From contig OX377205.1 in assembly GCA_947396885.1 (NCBI GenBank), positions 75,860,969 to 75,924,968 of the forward strand: 64,000 nucleotides of DNA. Reading direction: 5' to 3'. How positions within the stretch are numbered: position 1 is the stretch's first letter; each line of letters opens with the position of its first letter. The translations under genes were made by a program, and so were the position numbers. Positions 15,501-26,100 of this stretch are shown piece after piece. Source of the DNA: Heligmosomoides polygyrus polygyrus. Taxonomy: Eukaryota > Nematoda > Chromadorea > Rhabditida > Heligmosomidae. Below the pieces are notes generated by a model. That model had not been told where the DNA came from and did no database searches. It worked only from the letters and a program-made list of their open reading frames with translations.

Positions 15501-16716
15501 CTAATAGAGAAAAACAAAAGGCAAAACAACTCACCGAAGTGCGGCGAAAGACATGCGCATGGAGACGGCAACTAGACGCCCCTGCAGGGCATTGAATTTG
15601 CGGCTGGCCGCCAGCTCAGAGCTGGTTTAGGGCCAGCGGAGGCATGCATTGGGTCAGAAATTGGCCGCGGAGCAAAACCCTCGCCTTGGAGGTAAATGTT
15701 CCACGACGCGCTGACGGGGTAGCATTTACTTCGACACTTACCTCGGATTTTTCTCGCCGCGCGTTCATGAATCGCGCGTAAGTGGGGAGTGGGGGTAAAA
15801 TTTGCACTTATCCGCCTGTAAATCGTTCATGAATCCGGGCCCAGGAGTACGGTAGGTTACGGTATGTACGGGTGACTATGGTCATGGTGACCTGACAGCC
15901 TTAGTCACCCGACCCATCCATAATCGGCCGAAATTTCAAAAACCGACGGCAGATTCGTGATCGCCATCCCGAATGATCCCCATGGGCGAAGTTTCTGCGA
16001 TAAAGTTTCGACCTCCCCTCGCACTCTGGAGTCGTGAAAGTACAATGGTGCCGGGAATTCTGTAGATCGGCTAATTTGACGAAGAGCCTCCGTGACTGAA
16101 TTGTTTTTTAAACCATTTATTCCATGTAGTTCCCTTTCTGGTTCTACTTGCTGTGAGGTAACTCACTGATAAAAATTAAGCTAAAAGATACCTAAAAAAC
16201 AGGTTTCTACGAGAGTATTAGAACTGTCCAAGGAAGAAGAAAACTGAAGAGCTTGCTGCTTTCAGTACAGCATCTGACTTAATCTCGTGTGTTATAGAAC
16301 CACCGAGTGGCGGATGGCGAGGAGGTCGCGGAGGCGGCGACGGTTTGGGAGGTGGCCGAGGAGGCGGTGACAGTTGGGGAGGCAGCCGCGGAAACGGCGA
16401 CACATGGAGTGGCGGCCGTGGAGGCAGCGGTGGATGGAGAGGCGACCGTGGAGAAAGCGGTGGATGGAGAGGCGACCGTGGAGAAAGCGGCGGTTGGAGA
16501 GGCCGCGGTGATGGCGACTTCCGAGGAAGAGGCGATTTCGGAGCGAGAGGAGGTGAATACGGCGGCAGAGAACAGTTCGGAGATAGTGGACTTGGTGGAA
16601 GAGGCAGCTGGGCAGGCGGAAGAGGCGGCGGCGGTGGCCCGATGAGAAGTTCCAGCTGGGGAGCGCACCGCGTGCGAGGCTACCAACCGTATCCTCCAAG
16701 AGGGCAGCGGTGGTAG
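516..16716 (+). CDS. rha-1: ATP-dependent RNA helicase A (DHX9/maleless orthologue), 5'-partial, multi-exon
   Basis: DEIH-type superfamily 2 helicase of the DHX9/MLE/RHA family, a nuclear enzyme that unwinds dsRNA and RNA-DNA hybrids. Exons seen: 516-602, 666-730 (or to 782), 844-989, 1043-1188, 1410-1455, 1550-1686, 1744-1914, 1981-2073, 2190-2375, 4111-4271, 4464-4599, 4699-4855, 4940-5037, 5102-5204, 7053-7181, 7254-7351, 7509-7582, 7719-7871, 9783-9943, 9999-10110, 10170-10308, 10385-10491, 12288-12453, 12594-12704, 12761-12879, 12930-13051, 13112-13209, 13299-13350, 13541-13618, 13697-13795, 16298-16716. Order: end of dsRBD1 ([10 protein letters not shown]), dsRBD2 ([17 protein letters not shown]), Walker [45 protein letters not shown]2/OB region, then a Gly/Arg-rich tail with [10 protein letters not shown] repeats. 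Phases agree across nearly all junctions; the exon 2/3 boundary is uncertain. The beginning lies left of the window. Introns are swollen by transposons. Confidence 0.95.
2376..4110 (+). other. rha-1 intron, no recognisable element
   Basis: This 1.7-kb intron separates the Walker A exon from the VVQYIQES exon. I see no coding similarity, tandem repeat or strong palindrome; short open frames inside it lack codon or motif support. Confidence 0.7.
5205..7052 (+). other. rha-1 intron, no recognisable element
   Basis: 1.85-kb intron. The donor was placed at GAGGTAG|GTTCAC because that phase joins cleanly to the next exon at 7053; the nearer GAG|GTAGGT donor would break the frame. Nothing else was recognised inside. 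Confidence 0.6.
8105..8650 (-). mobile_element. CR1/L2-like LINE, 3' fragment
   Basis: Minus-strand ORF (8325-8633) looks like the extreme C-terminus of a CR1/L2-type reverse transcriptase polyprotein ([14 protein letters not shown], then an Arg-rich [15 protein letters not shown] segment). On the element's 3' side it ends in an (ATTT)n run at 8108-8122, the microsatellite tail usual for this LINE group. It is 5'-truncated and sits in the rha-1 intron 7872-9782. Confidence 0.6.
9541..9690 (+). mobile_element. tRNA-like SINE, family 2, diverged copy
   Basis: A GTGGCGCAGGGCTAGAGG stretch resembles a pol III A box and GGTCGACTTCC a decayed B box. A downstream CAACCAAAGC(T/A)CTCTGTGT block is shared with the clearer copy at 55160-55330. 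It lies in an rha-1 intron. Weak as a lone call; the shared block is the main support. Confidence 0.4.
10841..11754 (-). mobile_element. Penelope-like element reverse transcriptase fragment
   Basis: Two abutting minus-strand frames (11754-11272 and 11323-10841) carry PLE reverse transcriptase landmarks in order: [12 protein letters not shown] (the DKGG motif), FYSLIKTHK (the PKTHK-type motif), [11 protein letters not shown], then [12 protein letters not shown] frame change at about 11300 and the absence of a visible GIY-YIG endonuclease mark it as a decayed partial copy. It lies antisense in the rha-1 intron 10492-12287. Confidence 0.75.
14838..16062. repeat. Foldback element, copy B, split by a nested insertion
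   Basis: Left half 14838-15107 and right half 15843-16062 repeat the arms of copy A (TTGTACTTTCACGACT end, GGGGTTATTTGGGGTGCTAA, GATTTCGCCCAAACTTC, and the inverse on the right ending GTCGTGAAAGTACAA). The halves are separated by a 735-bp element of another family. It lies in the last rha-1 intron (13796-16297). Confidence 0.75.
15108..15842. mobile_element. GGGGCCGGATTCAT-ended MITE, long member, nested
   Basis: Begins GGGGCCGGATTCATGAA and ends TTCATGAATCCGGGCCC. It splits foldback copy B inside the sequence that reads GCTGGAGTAC-like in copy A. The interior has its own palindromes, including an ACGCAAATCGTAA / TTACGATTTGCGT pair near 15345-15380. No transposase is visible, so it is non-autonomous. 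Confidence 0.7.
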
Positions 16717-16930
16717 TAGATCTGGTGTTTGTCTGACATTGTGTGACTGGTGGCGACACCTCGTGTTGATAATTTATTATCGTTGTTTCTAAAGCCGTTA
16801 ACAGTATCATGCTCGTTGTTTTAACGCTTAGCGCTGTTGAATCAAAGATGCGTAGTAGTATGAACAAAATGTAGCTGAATGAGTTCTAAGGTTGATGAGA
16901 TCTGTGTGTTGTTTGTTTAGTGCTGTGCGT

Positions 16931-16936
16931 AATAAA
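16931..16936 (+). terminator. Candidate rha-1 polyadenylation signal
   Basis: AATAAA located 215 bp after the rha-1 stop codon and about 180 bp before the smg-4 start codon. Confidence 0.55.
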
Positions 16937-17117
16937 TGACATCGTTCAGTGTATCGGTGATTGAGGATCGGTTTCTTCCATACACCCACTACATCTCATT
17001 CTGAAAATTCGTATTGAGAAGCGTTGGTTTAGCATAATTTCGAAGAGAATGTTAAAGATTTGTGACGTGCTGCACTCCGATTTCTATTGAGCATCCGGTC
17101 TGCTCCTGGTGACAGCC

Positions 17118-20100
17118 ATGTGCGCGGCAGAAAAGGAGAAGCCGGGCGCTCCGAAAGGGACCAAGGTACTTGCGCTGCTTTTCTTTACTACTATTGAAAG
17201 GTTTGGGAAGGAAAGTGGGCGAGGCTCCCATTATTGCATGCTGACCTCATTTTAGTGGTTTGGACGTCGCTTATGCTGCCATGCATCCATATAGAGTGGG
17301 AGGGAATTGGATCCAGATTTGTCTGAGGACTGTGATAAATAAAGGATAAAGGGCAGCGTTACTCAATCCCTTTTGCGCCACGCATTCTACTTCTACAGGA
17401 TGTCGCGGAAAAGGTTTGTATGTGGCCATATAATGACTTGCGGTAGCCAGACGATGAAGAAGTCATCGCTTTATCCTTCCCTGACAAGTCTGATACCCAT
17501 CCACCGATCCCGGAGGAATGGAAGACTTGGTTGGCCTGGGCGGGAAATCCAAACCAGGTACATCGTGTGGGTACACGCGACAACCGGCACATCCTCAAAC
17601 TGCACTGCACGCCAGCAGGAGTGTAATGCTGACTTGTTTATCGGCAGTTCAACGTAGATTATTTTTCATAGCAAATAAGCCTCCAGATTGACCCGAGTAA
17701 TAGAGAGTGGACGGCTAACACCGACCTTCACCCCTTACTCTTAATTGAAGGCTTTAGTTCGTTGAATTAAGTGTCAGGAGTTCTCCACACATTTCAATTT
17801 CATTCTGAAGTGTGCAAAAAATTGTTCGCAAGTTTGAAAACTTATTCCAACCACTTGAATACACCTACCTTGTGTTTTGCGTTCTTGTTTGATTGGTTAT
17901 ATCATTTCCCGTTCACGATGAATTTTGCAGTAGGGTTTTGCATGATTCCTCGAGCTTGTATAGCATTTGCTAATCGTTGACTCTGAGAAGTACGTCTTCT
18001 GTGGATGTGCCTCACCAGGATACTATCTCAACTTAATTATTAAAGTTTAAAGGTTTAATTACCCAAGTTTGAGACTCTGAAGAAGGCGAAATCGCCGAAA
18101 CGTTAGTCGTCAATAAAGCGTGTACCATCTCGGTTCGAGTTCAACACCACGATAAGCAATTCGACTACTATCTCAACGGTAGGTCGGAACGGCACAAGTG
18201 TTGTATATGGGCAGAACCGCCTTTCCCTGGGAAGTAACAAACTGCAGGTATCTCGACCCCAATACAATTCTGCGCAGAGTTAGGGCGACTTCCGTCGCCC
18301 TAACTCTGCGCAGAATTGTATTGGGGTCGAGATACCTGCAGTTTGTTACTTCCCAGGGAAAGGCGGTTCTGCCCATATACAACACTTGTGCCGTTCCGAC
18401 CTACCGTATCCTGGTCAGTCTAATATTTACTTATTTATTCATGACGTAAACCGAGAGAACGGGTGAAATTGCAGTGTTAGCTCAATCAATAAAAAATGCA
18501 ACTGAAGGCATTCGTTCTACACGTAAAAGCAGTTTCTTGAAACAATGCAAAGATAAACCTAAGACTTCCTGATTTGTACTCAAAATGTGAATGAACACAT
18601 GTGGACATCTGTTCTTCCTTTTTATGTTAATCAAACTCCCAAAACAAACTCTTCTACTGATGAGTGTTTTTAGCTTTAACTTCTATAAGTGACCGCGAAG
18701 CTTTGTACTCCACTTCGCGGCCACTTACTAGCACCCTGCGGCCGGGTTCATCAATGTCTTACACCAATTTAACAGAGAAATTACAGCCGAAATTTCTGAT
18801 AGCGTGGCTTATATCGCTCATCATATCGCTTGATAAGCCGCGCTATCAGGGATTTCGGCTGTATTTTCTCTGTTTAATTCCTGTAAATCGTTTATGAATC
18901 CGGCCAATGGTTTCGTAATGAAGCTGGCCACAGTCAGATTGAGTGATTAGTAAACATGTTTATGACATGGGTTGGACTTCACCTTGTGAGTAGGACACTG
19001 AAACAGCGAAACCGACAATTTGTGGAACGGGTGTCCATCCAGTAGAGTACTGCGTGGTGGCCCTTGACAGAATTTGGACGCGTGTTTAGCACAAGGAGAC
19101 GCAGATGTTGCTCTGGGCGGAGGGAGTAATGTCTGCACTGTCTTGGTACTAACACTGTATAGCAAAGGTTCAATGTCGCTACGATGGCAGATTGGGGGAA
19201 GCTAGCGTACCATGATACGGCTGTGTTTTTCGCACGAAAGGTGTCAGCACTCATCGACTCATATTAACCTCGATGTTGGAAGAAGCGCTTTAAAGATGAC
19301 CGACTAACCGTTGGATTAACACGTTGCATTCGGTCTGGTTAGCGTCAATCCCGTTAAACTATTAGATCTGGAATGCTGACATCACTGCCCACAATATTAA
19401 TGCAACAACTAGGACCAGCAAACGAACAAGAAAAAGGAAATGAAGAACTAGTGGTATTCCTTTGTCCTAAGTTATTTGGTCATATCATTTGTATTTATTT
19501 TGTGCTGGATGCAACACTTTTGACGAAGGTCCTCTGCTAAATCGCTGCTATTCGGTGTCATCAATGTGTAATAAACTAGCGGCTCAGTTGATTAGCGTGA
19601 AGACGACGTGCCCGGAAACACAGTCCGGTAGTGGAAATAAAGTACGTAAGGCTTGGTTTCTATACGAATTTATCTGATTATCGGACAAAACGATGGTGAA
19701 ATATGAGCGTACGAGATTGGGTAGGAGTGGGTTGCATTACATCCAGAGGGCATTAGGAAGTTACAACGAAGCTACGAACATAGTATGGAAAATGGCCTAT
19801 AAGAAGCAGGAAGAAGGAAGGGGAAGAGGGTGTCCGAGCTCGTTTAAAAGGGAGGAGATCGCCAGGCGTTTTCCAGGCTTCCTCTTTTGCATCCTCGCGG
19901 GCGGAACGTCTGCCGTGAGTGGATGAGAGGGCTTGAACGGTCCTGGCAAAAATGGACAAGGGATTGCTGAGCTCCCGAAGAATTTTAATTTCGTCTCTGG
20001 TGGAGGGTCACTACAAATGGCACCCAAATCTGTGACAGCGAGAACGTGCAAAAGGTTACTAACGGTGCCGAGTGTGGGTGAAAAGGGGGAATCGTTCATA

Positions 20101-23100
20101 GAACACCCGCATCCAGGCGAAAGGGTCCTTCTTCATCTTAGATCACTGTTACTTCTTATGCAATTACAAACTGTTAAAGTAGGGAGCATAAATGCCATTT
20201 GTACCCAAAAACGTGAAATATGAAAGATCCAACGGCTCGACAGTGTTGAAGCTAGTGAAGCTGCTATTTGAGTTGGAGTAAATAGCGGGAGTTAATGAGC
20301 TCGTTTCAGCCAGTGCGAGTGCATTGGGAGAACCCTGTATTCTGCGAAGAGTGAGAGTCTGCAGTGTGTAATGGCCTGGTTGACCATGCACATCACAACG
20401 TCCGAGGCATAGTTCGAGATGTCTCCGGCGGTCTTCATCTCACGATTTTCAGGTTGTTCTCCGACGACTTCCACGTGATATGACGTACAGTGAGCTTATG
20501 GCTAAGCTGGGACAAATACCTCCGTCCATTTACACGTATTTTGTCCCTGCAGACAAAGAGTGGGTCACATTCTCATTTGCTTGCTGATTTGCTGGTGTAT
20601 TAAATAGACTTTATACACGATGCGGTTGACGAAAAGGTATTAGAGGGGAACATTCTCTTAATCATGTGTATCTTGTCTAATCGCTCAGCACACAAACTTC
20701 AAGGCATGTTTTACTGTGCTTTGCTCCAGGGATCTGTACCCACACTCTTCTTTTCGAGTGAAATGCTTGATTATTTTAACTAGCGTTGTTTGGTGCAAAC
20801 CGACGTCCACGACATTCTCGTATTAACCTATAGCTCTTATCCGTGCTACGGGTTGAGGGGACACTCGAGGGCATAGGTCATGTTTTATATTATGCTTTCA
20901 TATGTTTTATTTTTTTCGGGTAAAACTTGTCAGTGAAGACGTAACCATTCTCCAATTCCTAAGCAGATAATGGAATTCGATAGTTGTTGCTAGTGGGCTA
21001 ATCACAGTTTTTGATTGTTGTACCTTAGGGATGATTTTTTCGTCGATCGTAGTCGAACTCGTTGTGTCCTGCGTGAACTGTTCAATTCAAGCGTTGCTTG
21101 CTGACTCTCTGAGCGGTCTTAAAGTTTTGAAGCAACTAGGAATCCAGCATGAGAAATTAACAGTGGAACCGCTGAAGGTTTGATTTGAGCTCGAGTTCTA
21201 TTTAATATCCTAGAATGGAGCCCTACGCCTATTCTCGATGCTACTTCACCTTTACAAAGAACTCGGAGGTCTTGGAGTTCAGCCGTCGCTGGAACGGCTA
21301 CCGATTTATAGACTCGAATGGTAAGCCTTTTTGTTCTTCTAATTTCTGCATTGTTTATCATGACCCTACTCAGGTAATCACTCAATTGCTATGGTAGAAC
21401 TCACTGGCAATGACCGCGTGCCTCGAAAACCTCGAAGTGAGGTGGCGAACGATCCAAAATGTGGCACAATAGAAAACGGTATGCTATGGAACATTCAAGG
21501 TGTCCAGTGCACGTCTAGTTAGTGCAATTTCAGAAGTGGAATACAAGCAGTTCATGCACGACCTCGAAGTTGAGTACGAAATGGCACGGTTATCTTTGGA
21601 GGAGCAGCTGCTTCACGCCCAGCAGTTAAGAACGGATGCAAAAGGTGCTAACTTGATAAGGGTGAAGAAAATTCACATAAAACGTCTATCCTAGAGAGCT
21701 TCGGCATTTGGATATCAAAGCATGAACTAGCTTGGATCTCTGCATGGATCTCGCCCACATCTGAACAGAATGAGCAGCACACCTTAGGGAATTGACTATA
21801 GACGTTTTATGTGAATTTTCTTTCGTTTCGGCATTTGGATATCAAAGCGTGAACTAGGTTCAGCGGTATTAATATCGTCAAAAATTAACTATTTCCATCC
21901 CTGCTATCAGAAACAGATTCCAAGAGTGCCCCAAGAAACAACTGTCATGCTACTACGCATCCCAACCGGTGTTGAAAAATCTTTCCAAGTTCACATATGA
22001 CAATTCCGAAGCAAATGAAAATGTGTTATAGTGTCACACAGTGGAATAAAAGGCAAAAATTCGCTGGTGGTGTAATTACATTCGCTTCTGTTGAGTTACG
22101 CTCTCGAATTCAGAAAGGCTCAAAGGTGTTCCTGGTACCGATTTCGTTTTCGTGCACTGTTATCAAGCATTTGACGCTGAAGTCGTGTTTATTGTGGACA
22201 TTTTCACTGTGTTTACCTATTGGAGTTAGCAGGCTTAGTTTTTGTTTATTAACTACTTATACTTATTACTTTTTTATTTTATACTCACTGGTAGGGTTTC
22301 TATAAACCCACTCAACTTTTTTTGGCACTAGGCTGACAAGAAACATAAGAGGGAAGCTCAGACCTTATGTTTCGGTGGCAAAATAGCGAGCCCGAGCAAG
22401 CTTTTTCACCTACAGAAATTTAAAGGTGTTTAACCACATTTTGAGCACAAATGAAGAAGTCTTAGGTCTATCCTTGCACGGTTTCAAGAAGCTGCTTTTG
22501 CGTATGCAATGAGTGCCTTCGGTTGTATTCGTTTGTTTTTGATTGAGTTTATGCGTTTTTATTCTGACATTGTATTTTCACGTGTGGCCTTAGCTCACGT
22601 CATGAATAAATAAATAAAATAAATAAATAAACTAGATGTTCTGATGGTGAGACGCGAACCGCTTCGGGAAACCATATATCGTCTCGAAGCCGTCAATCGA
22701 GTGATCATCAGATCACTCGATCAAGCACCGGCCGATCTGAAGTCGTAAGTGTCAACAAAAAAAAAACGTTGAACTATCCAGCTTTGTGGCTGGAAGGCTA
22801 AAAGTTTTATAAGGGTTCAAGCACTATGTACATTATTCATTCCCTGTATCTTTTGCTTAGTTAGAGGCGTCAACCAGGGCTTACATTAACTATTTTAGAA
22901 GGCGACAATGCCGAAACGTATGCCGCAATAAAATCTTATAGCAATCTTGATCACGTTTATGAAAATACTAGCTTATTTTATAGCTTAATTGGTCAAGTTT
23001 TGAAGCACTTAATCAAGTCGAAGAAGTGTTGATTCAAGAGAGATTGTTTGTGAGCTAAAAGGCTTATGTCTTCATGTTCACCATTCGAATAAGGTAGAAT

Positions 23101-26100
23101 TAGGATGAAGAAGTGGAGATTTGAGGACAGATTTTCAAGTCGATGTTTTAGCTTCTGCTGTTCAACCAACTCCACTCACTCAGTACATTATAAAAGAAAT
23201 GGGAGCGAAGGCGCAGCGGAAAGCAGTGAGTTTTCTAATCTATCCCCGTTGTCGTTGACCGTACACGGTTAGTTTGCTGTTCAGGAGCGACGGCGAGCTG
23301 CACGATCGGGCTTTGACCGCTATGACGCTCCAAATGTGGAGCGAAAAGGATGTATTCTGGAGATCAAGAACAGTTCTCGCGTTTGGAGCCAGCGATCTTC
23401 TCGTATTCTAAGTGATGAAAAAGAGAAAGTGCGAGTTTTAGAGAGGTGCGTTGAAATCTCCAGTCTTGTTGCACTACGAACCTAGCAGATTGGATGCTAT
23501 AACAGGTCTCTTTTTCAGTATCAAGAAGGACACGGCAAAAGAGCCGTCGTTGAAAGACGATGCTGTTGATGCCACCGACCATCTAGCCAGGCTGTTCGCA
23601 AATGCGAAGAAGATGCCAGCCAGCGGAGAAAAGAAGCCTCCACCGGCAAAGTTCGAAAAAGCCTCAGGGAAATTCCGACGAGATCGCGGGAAGCCAAAAG
23701 GAGAGTCTGCAGCTGGAACTAATGTCGAAGGTTTGTTTATTCTTTTGTATTTTTAGTGGTTGTTTTTTCAGCGCATATGGTTGAGTCTTCAAGAGAGCGT
23801 AGTTAGTAAAAAGGGCGTGGCTTTGTGGAGGAGAAAATAGCGCAAGGAGCACACCCAGCTAGGCGGTGTTCCTCGAGTACTGCGCTATTTTGTCGTGTGA
23901 TAACAGGGATATGTGTGCCTTTTTTGCGCAGCCCATTCAATCTATTAGGTTGTCCCATAAGTCTCCGCCGTTTTTTTTTTCAACGATTCACTGCAGATTT
24001 CGCCGGTAGTCTCTTGCATAGCGCTGCATAGCTTTCGAAAGAGAATGATTTGCTCTATCAAAACATCTATTGCGTTTCTTTTTTCATCATGAATTTTGTC
24101 AGTTTTTAGGTCGTTGCAGTGAAAAGTGAAAAAGTGAAAAAGTAGCCATTTGCGCACTTGTTCTCTCCGCTTAGGTTTGTGATTTTTTGCGCAGTTTTTT
24201 ATAGCATTTGGAAGACAATGTTCTGTACTACAAGAATGCGTGTTGGTCCTATTTTCTCACTTGTCCTTTATTGATTTTTAGGCCATCAAATTGGGAATTC
24301 CGACTTTTCCGCCCGAATTTTTACCAAAACTCCGGTTCTGTGGTTGGACTTTTTTGCTTGGTGTAATATGTCGTTTGGAAGAGGATGTCTTGCTCAGTAA
24401 GAATTTGTGTCGCGTTTATTGGCTCACGCTGATTTCTGTCGAATATCAACAACTGAAGAAGGAGAAGGAGTTGTTGGTGAACACGATTTCTCTCTTTTTG
24501 GCATTTTGTTGATATTCAATAGAAATCATTAAACGCGACACATATTCTTATAGAGCAAGACATTCTCTTTCGAATGACATATAACACCAACCCGCAAAGT
24601 CCAACCACAGAGCAGGAGCTGTCGGCAAAAATAACCATCCTCCTTCGGACGTCCCAATTTGATGACCTAAAAATGAGCAAATAGCACTAACACATATTCT
24701 TGTAGTACAGAACATTGTCTTCCAAATGCTATAAAAAACGGCGCAAAAAATTACTTAAGCGGAGAGAACAAGTGCGCGAATGGCTACTTTTTCAATTTTT
24801 CACTTTTCACTTCAACGACCTAAAAATTGACAAAATTCATGATGAAAAAAGAAACGCAATACAAGTTCTGATAGAGCAAATCATTCTCTTTCGAAAGCTA
24901 TGCAGCGCTATGCAGGAGACCTCTGGCGAAATCTGTAGTGAATCGTTCGAAAAAACGGCGAAGACTTTTGGGACAGCCTAATACTACGTGCGTAGATGAA
25001 AGTTCTCAATGATCTCGGTTTTCGTCATTTCCATCACTATGGAATACGAGCTACTCATGGAGTTGACCACCACGAGGTCTCCATCGAGGCAATTCCTGAC
25101 ACAGTTCTGGATTTCCTTCTAGGTTGGCCGGAAGCTTCTGACGGGTTTGACTGATCCTCTTCATACGATCATGACTTTCTCCATACTCACCGGATTCAGC
25201 CGTAATGTTCGAATCAGCACACCTTTTCGAACGCGATACTTTTTGAATAAATCCATCACAAAAAAAAACGGGTAGACAAATACTAGAAAGGTTGTTTCCG
25301 CGTGGTACCGATTTTCGAAGGTTCTACCGACGAGGATTTTCCGAATGTGCTTGAAAAGGGGGTACTCTGTTGGCGCATGGTCTTGTGAGTATGGCTGGTA
25401 AGACAGAATCTCAGCTCCTAGTTCGTCTAATTTTCGCATGGTGGCTTGCGAAACGTGTGGGAGGGCGTTGTCGCACAGAAGAATGGGACCATTTCTGATC
25501 ACCAGTGCTGGCTGCAGCTCACACAATTTTCGGTACATCTCATCGAGACCCTGCCGTGACAGTTCGGCGTGGTTCCAGAGAGCTGTAGTGAATCACGCCA
25601 GCCGCCGTCCACCACATTGTTGCCATCGTCTCGTCTTTTTCTGGTGGAATTTCGGCCTTAGGAAATGCCTAGAGGGTTCGTTATCGTACAGCGTTTTGAT
25701 TCCGAAGGAGCGTGATAACCAAATTGGATTCTTTTTCCTTTTCTTGAAGTGATGTATTACCGACTAGTGTAAGACCATAGGTTTCTTGAGTGTTTGAATC
25801 AAGAAGCAAATTCCTTATCCGGAGCATGCTCATCTTTTTCCCTAATAATCTTAGATGTGGCCTTCAACAAGAATTATATGTCGTTCAGAGTTCTATAATC
25901 ATTCTTACGATTAGTTTGCTAGCATTGGTTTCCGTAGGGGACATTGGATCTATCCTAGTCGGAGGAGGGCATGCCTTTTCTCTCCACCTCTCCTTTGAGT
26001 TTGTCCCAGAGCTTCAGTTACTGCCGAACGAAGCAATGGCACCCATGCGAACTCAGAGTGGGTGTCGTGTCGTGCGTGGGATGCTGAACGCAACTGTAAC

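Noticed and set aside
16279..16867. Long minus-strand ORFs opposite the last rha-1 exon
   Set aside because: They are the antisense of Gly/Arg-rich codons (GGN, CGN), which rarely give stops on the other strand. The plus-strand RGG tail has clear homology and splice phase.
18173..18449. Near-identical ORFs on both strands (MLYMGRTAFPWEV...)
   Set aside because: They result from the perfect palindrome, not from genes.
18947..19254. Minus-strand ORFs as a gene or transposase
   Set aside because: No recognisable motif, they overlap in different frames and lie in an intron of smg-4.
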